Source: Zavarzinia compransoris
GTDB lineage: Bacteria; Pseudomonadota; Alphaproteobacteria; Zavarziniales; Zavarziniaceae
Assembly (NCBI RefSeq): GCF_003173055.1
Contig: NZ_QGLF01000001.1
Span: forward strand, 999,085-1,063,084
Direction of reading: 5' to 3'
DNA length: 64,000 nucleotides
The number at the start of each line of letters is the position of its first letter. Position 1 is the stretch's first letter. Shown here piece by piece: positions 63,995-64,000 of the stretch. Made by a program: the position numbers and the translations under genes. The notes beneath the pieces were generated by a model. That model saw only the letters and a program-made list of their open reading frames with translations, had not been told where the DNA came from and ran no database searches.

Positions 63995-64000
63995 CGTGTA

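Overview
The window is GC-rich throughout (roughly two-thirds G+C by eye) and densely coding, with many 4-base ATGA/GTGA stop-start overlaps. Several blocks have typical alphaproteobacterial gene order: folK-rpoZ-rsh-pyrE-pdxJ-acpS, sdhE-mfd next to a divergent recG, and map-radC. TRAP transport, a Type I secretion system (T1SS) and C-terminal RTX proteins fit the same group. A Rhodospirillales-like alphaproteobacterium is the best guess; genus cannot be fixed from sequence alone. No insertion sequence, phage, integrase or CRISPR array was seen, and no stretch over 300 bases lacks a gene.

Layout. 1-3.1 kb: start of a di-haem peroxidase-like gene, a small ferredoxin-like protein, an unknown membrane protein and a Bcr/CflA exporter. 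3.2-7.9 kb: a TRAP transporter with a short-chain dehydrogenase, divergent from a LuxR-type regulator. 7.9-9.6 kb: a Kef-type antiporter whose 3' end overlaps the regulator gene by 70 bases. A perfect 43-bp inverted repeat follows. 9.8-28.7 kb: a secretion and surface island on the minus strand. It holds a translationally coupled operon (RTX/lipobox protein, TolC, T1SS ATPase, HlyD), two giant RTX phosphoesterases (1478 and 1694 aa), a small membrane protein, and a von Willebrand A domain fused to an outer-membrane barrel. 28.9-34 kb: the housekeeping block acpS-pdxJ-pyrE-rsh-rpoZ-folK. 34-42.2 kb: NYN-domain protein, cupin, an unknown 547-aa protein, an SbmA/ABCD-like ABC protein, an MFS exporter, a probable structured small RNA, tRNA-Leu(TAA), two small lipoproteins and a CinA/MoCF-domain protein. 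42.2-48.9 kb: a LysR gene, a near-ideal LysR-type palindrome and promoter, then an unknown protein, an orphan NitT/TauT-type binding protein, two tandem 2-oxoglutarate-type dioxygenases, a metallo-beta-lactamase-fold protein and SfsA. 49-54.4 kb: map, radC, a solitary MmeI-like restriction-methylation gene, and a 55-aa membrane protein behind an FNR/CRP-type site. 54.4-64 kb: PaaI thioesterase, purB, an unknown gene, mfd, sdhE, an unknown gene and recG.

The most interesting system is the 9.8-26 kb island. Three proteins with unrelated front ends share a C-terminal module of about 130 residues beside a complete T1SS. The two largest lack N-terminal signal peptides and carry phosphoesterase domains. 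The simplest reading is a dedicated Type I route placing phosphoesterases, and perhaps a lipobox-bearing RTX protein, on or outside the cell. Both phosphoesterases depart from the textbook metal-ligand motifs at matching positions.
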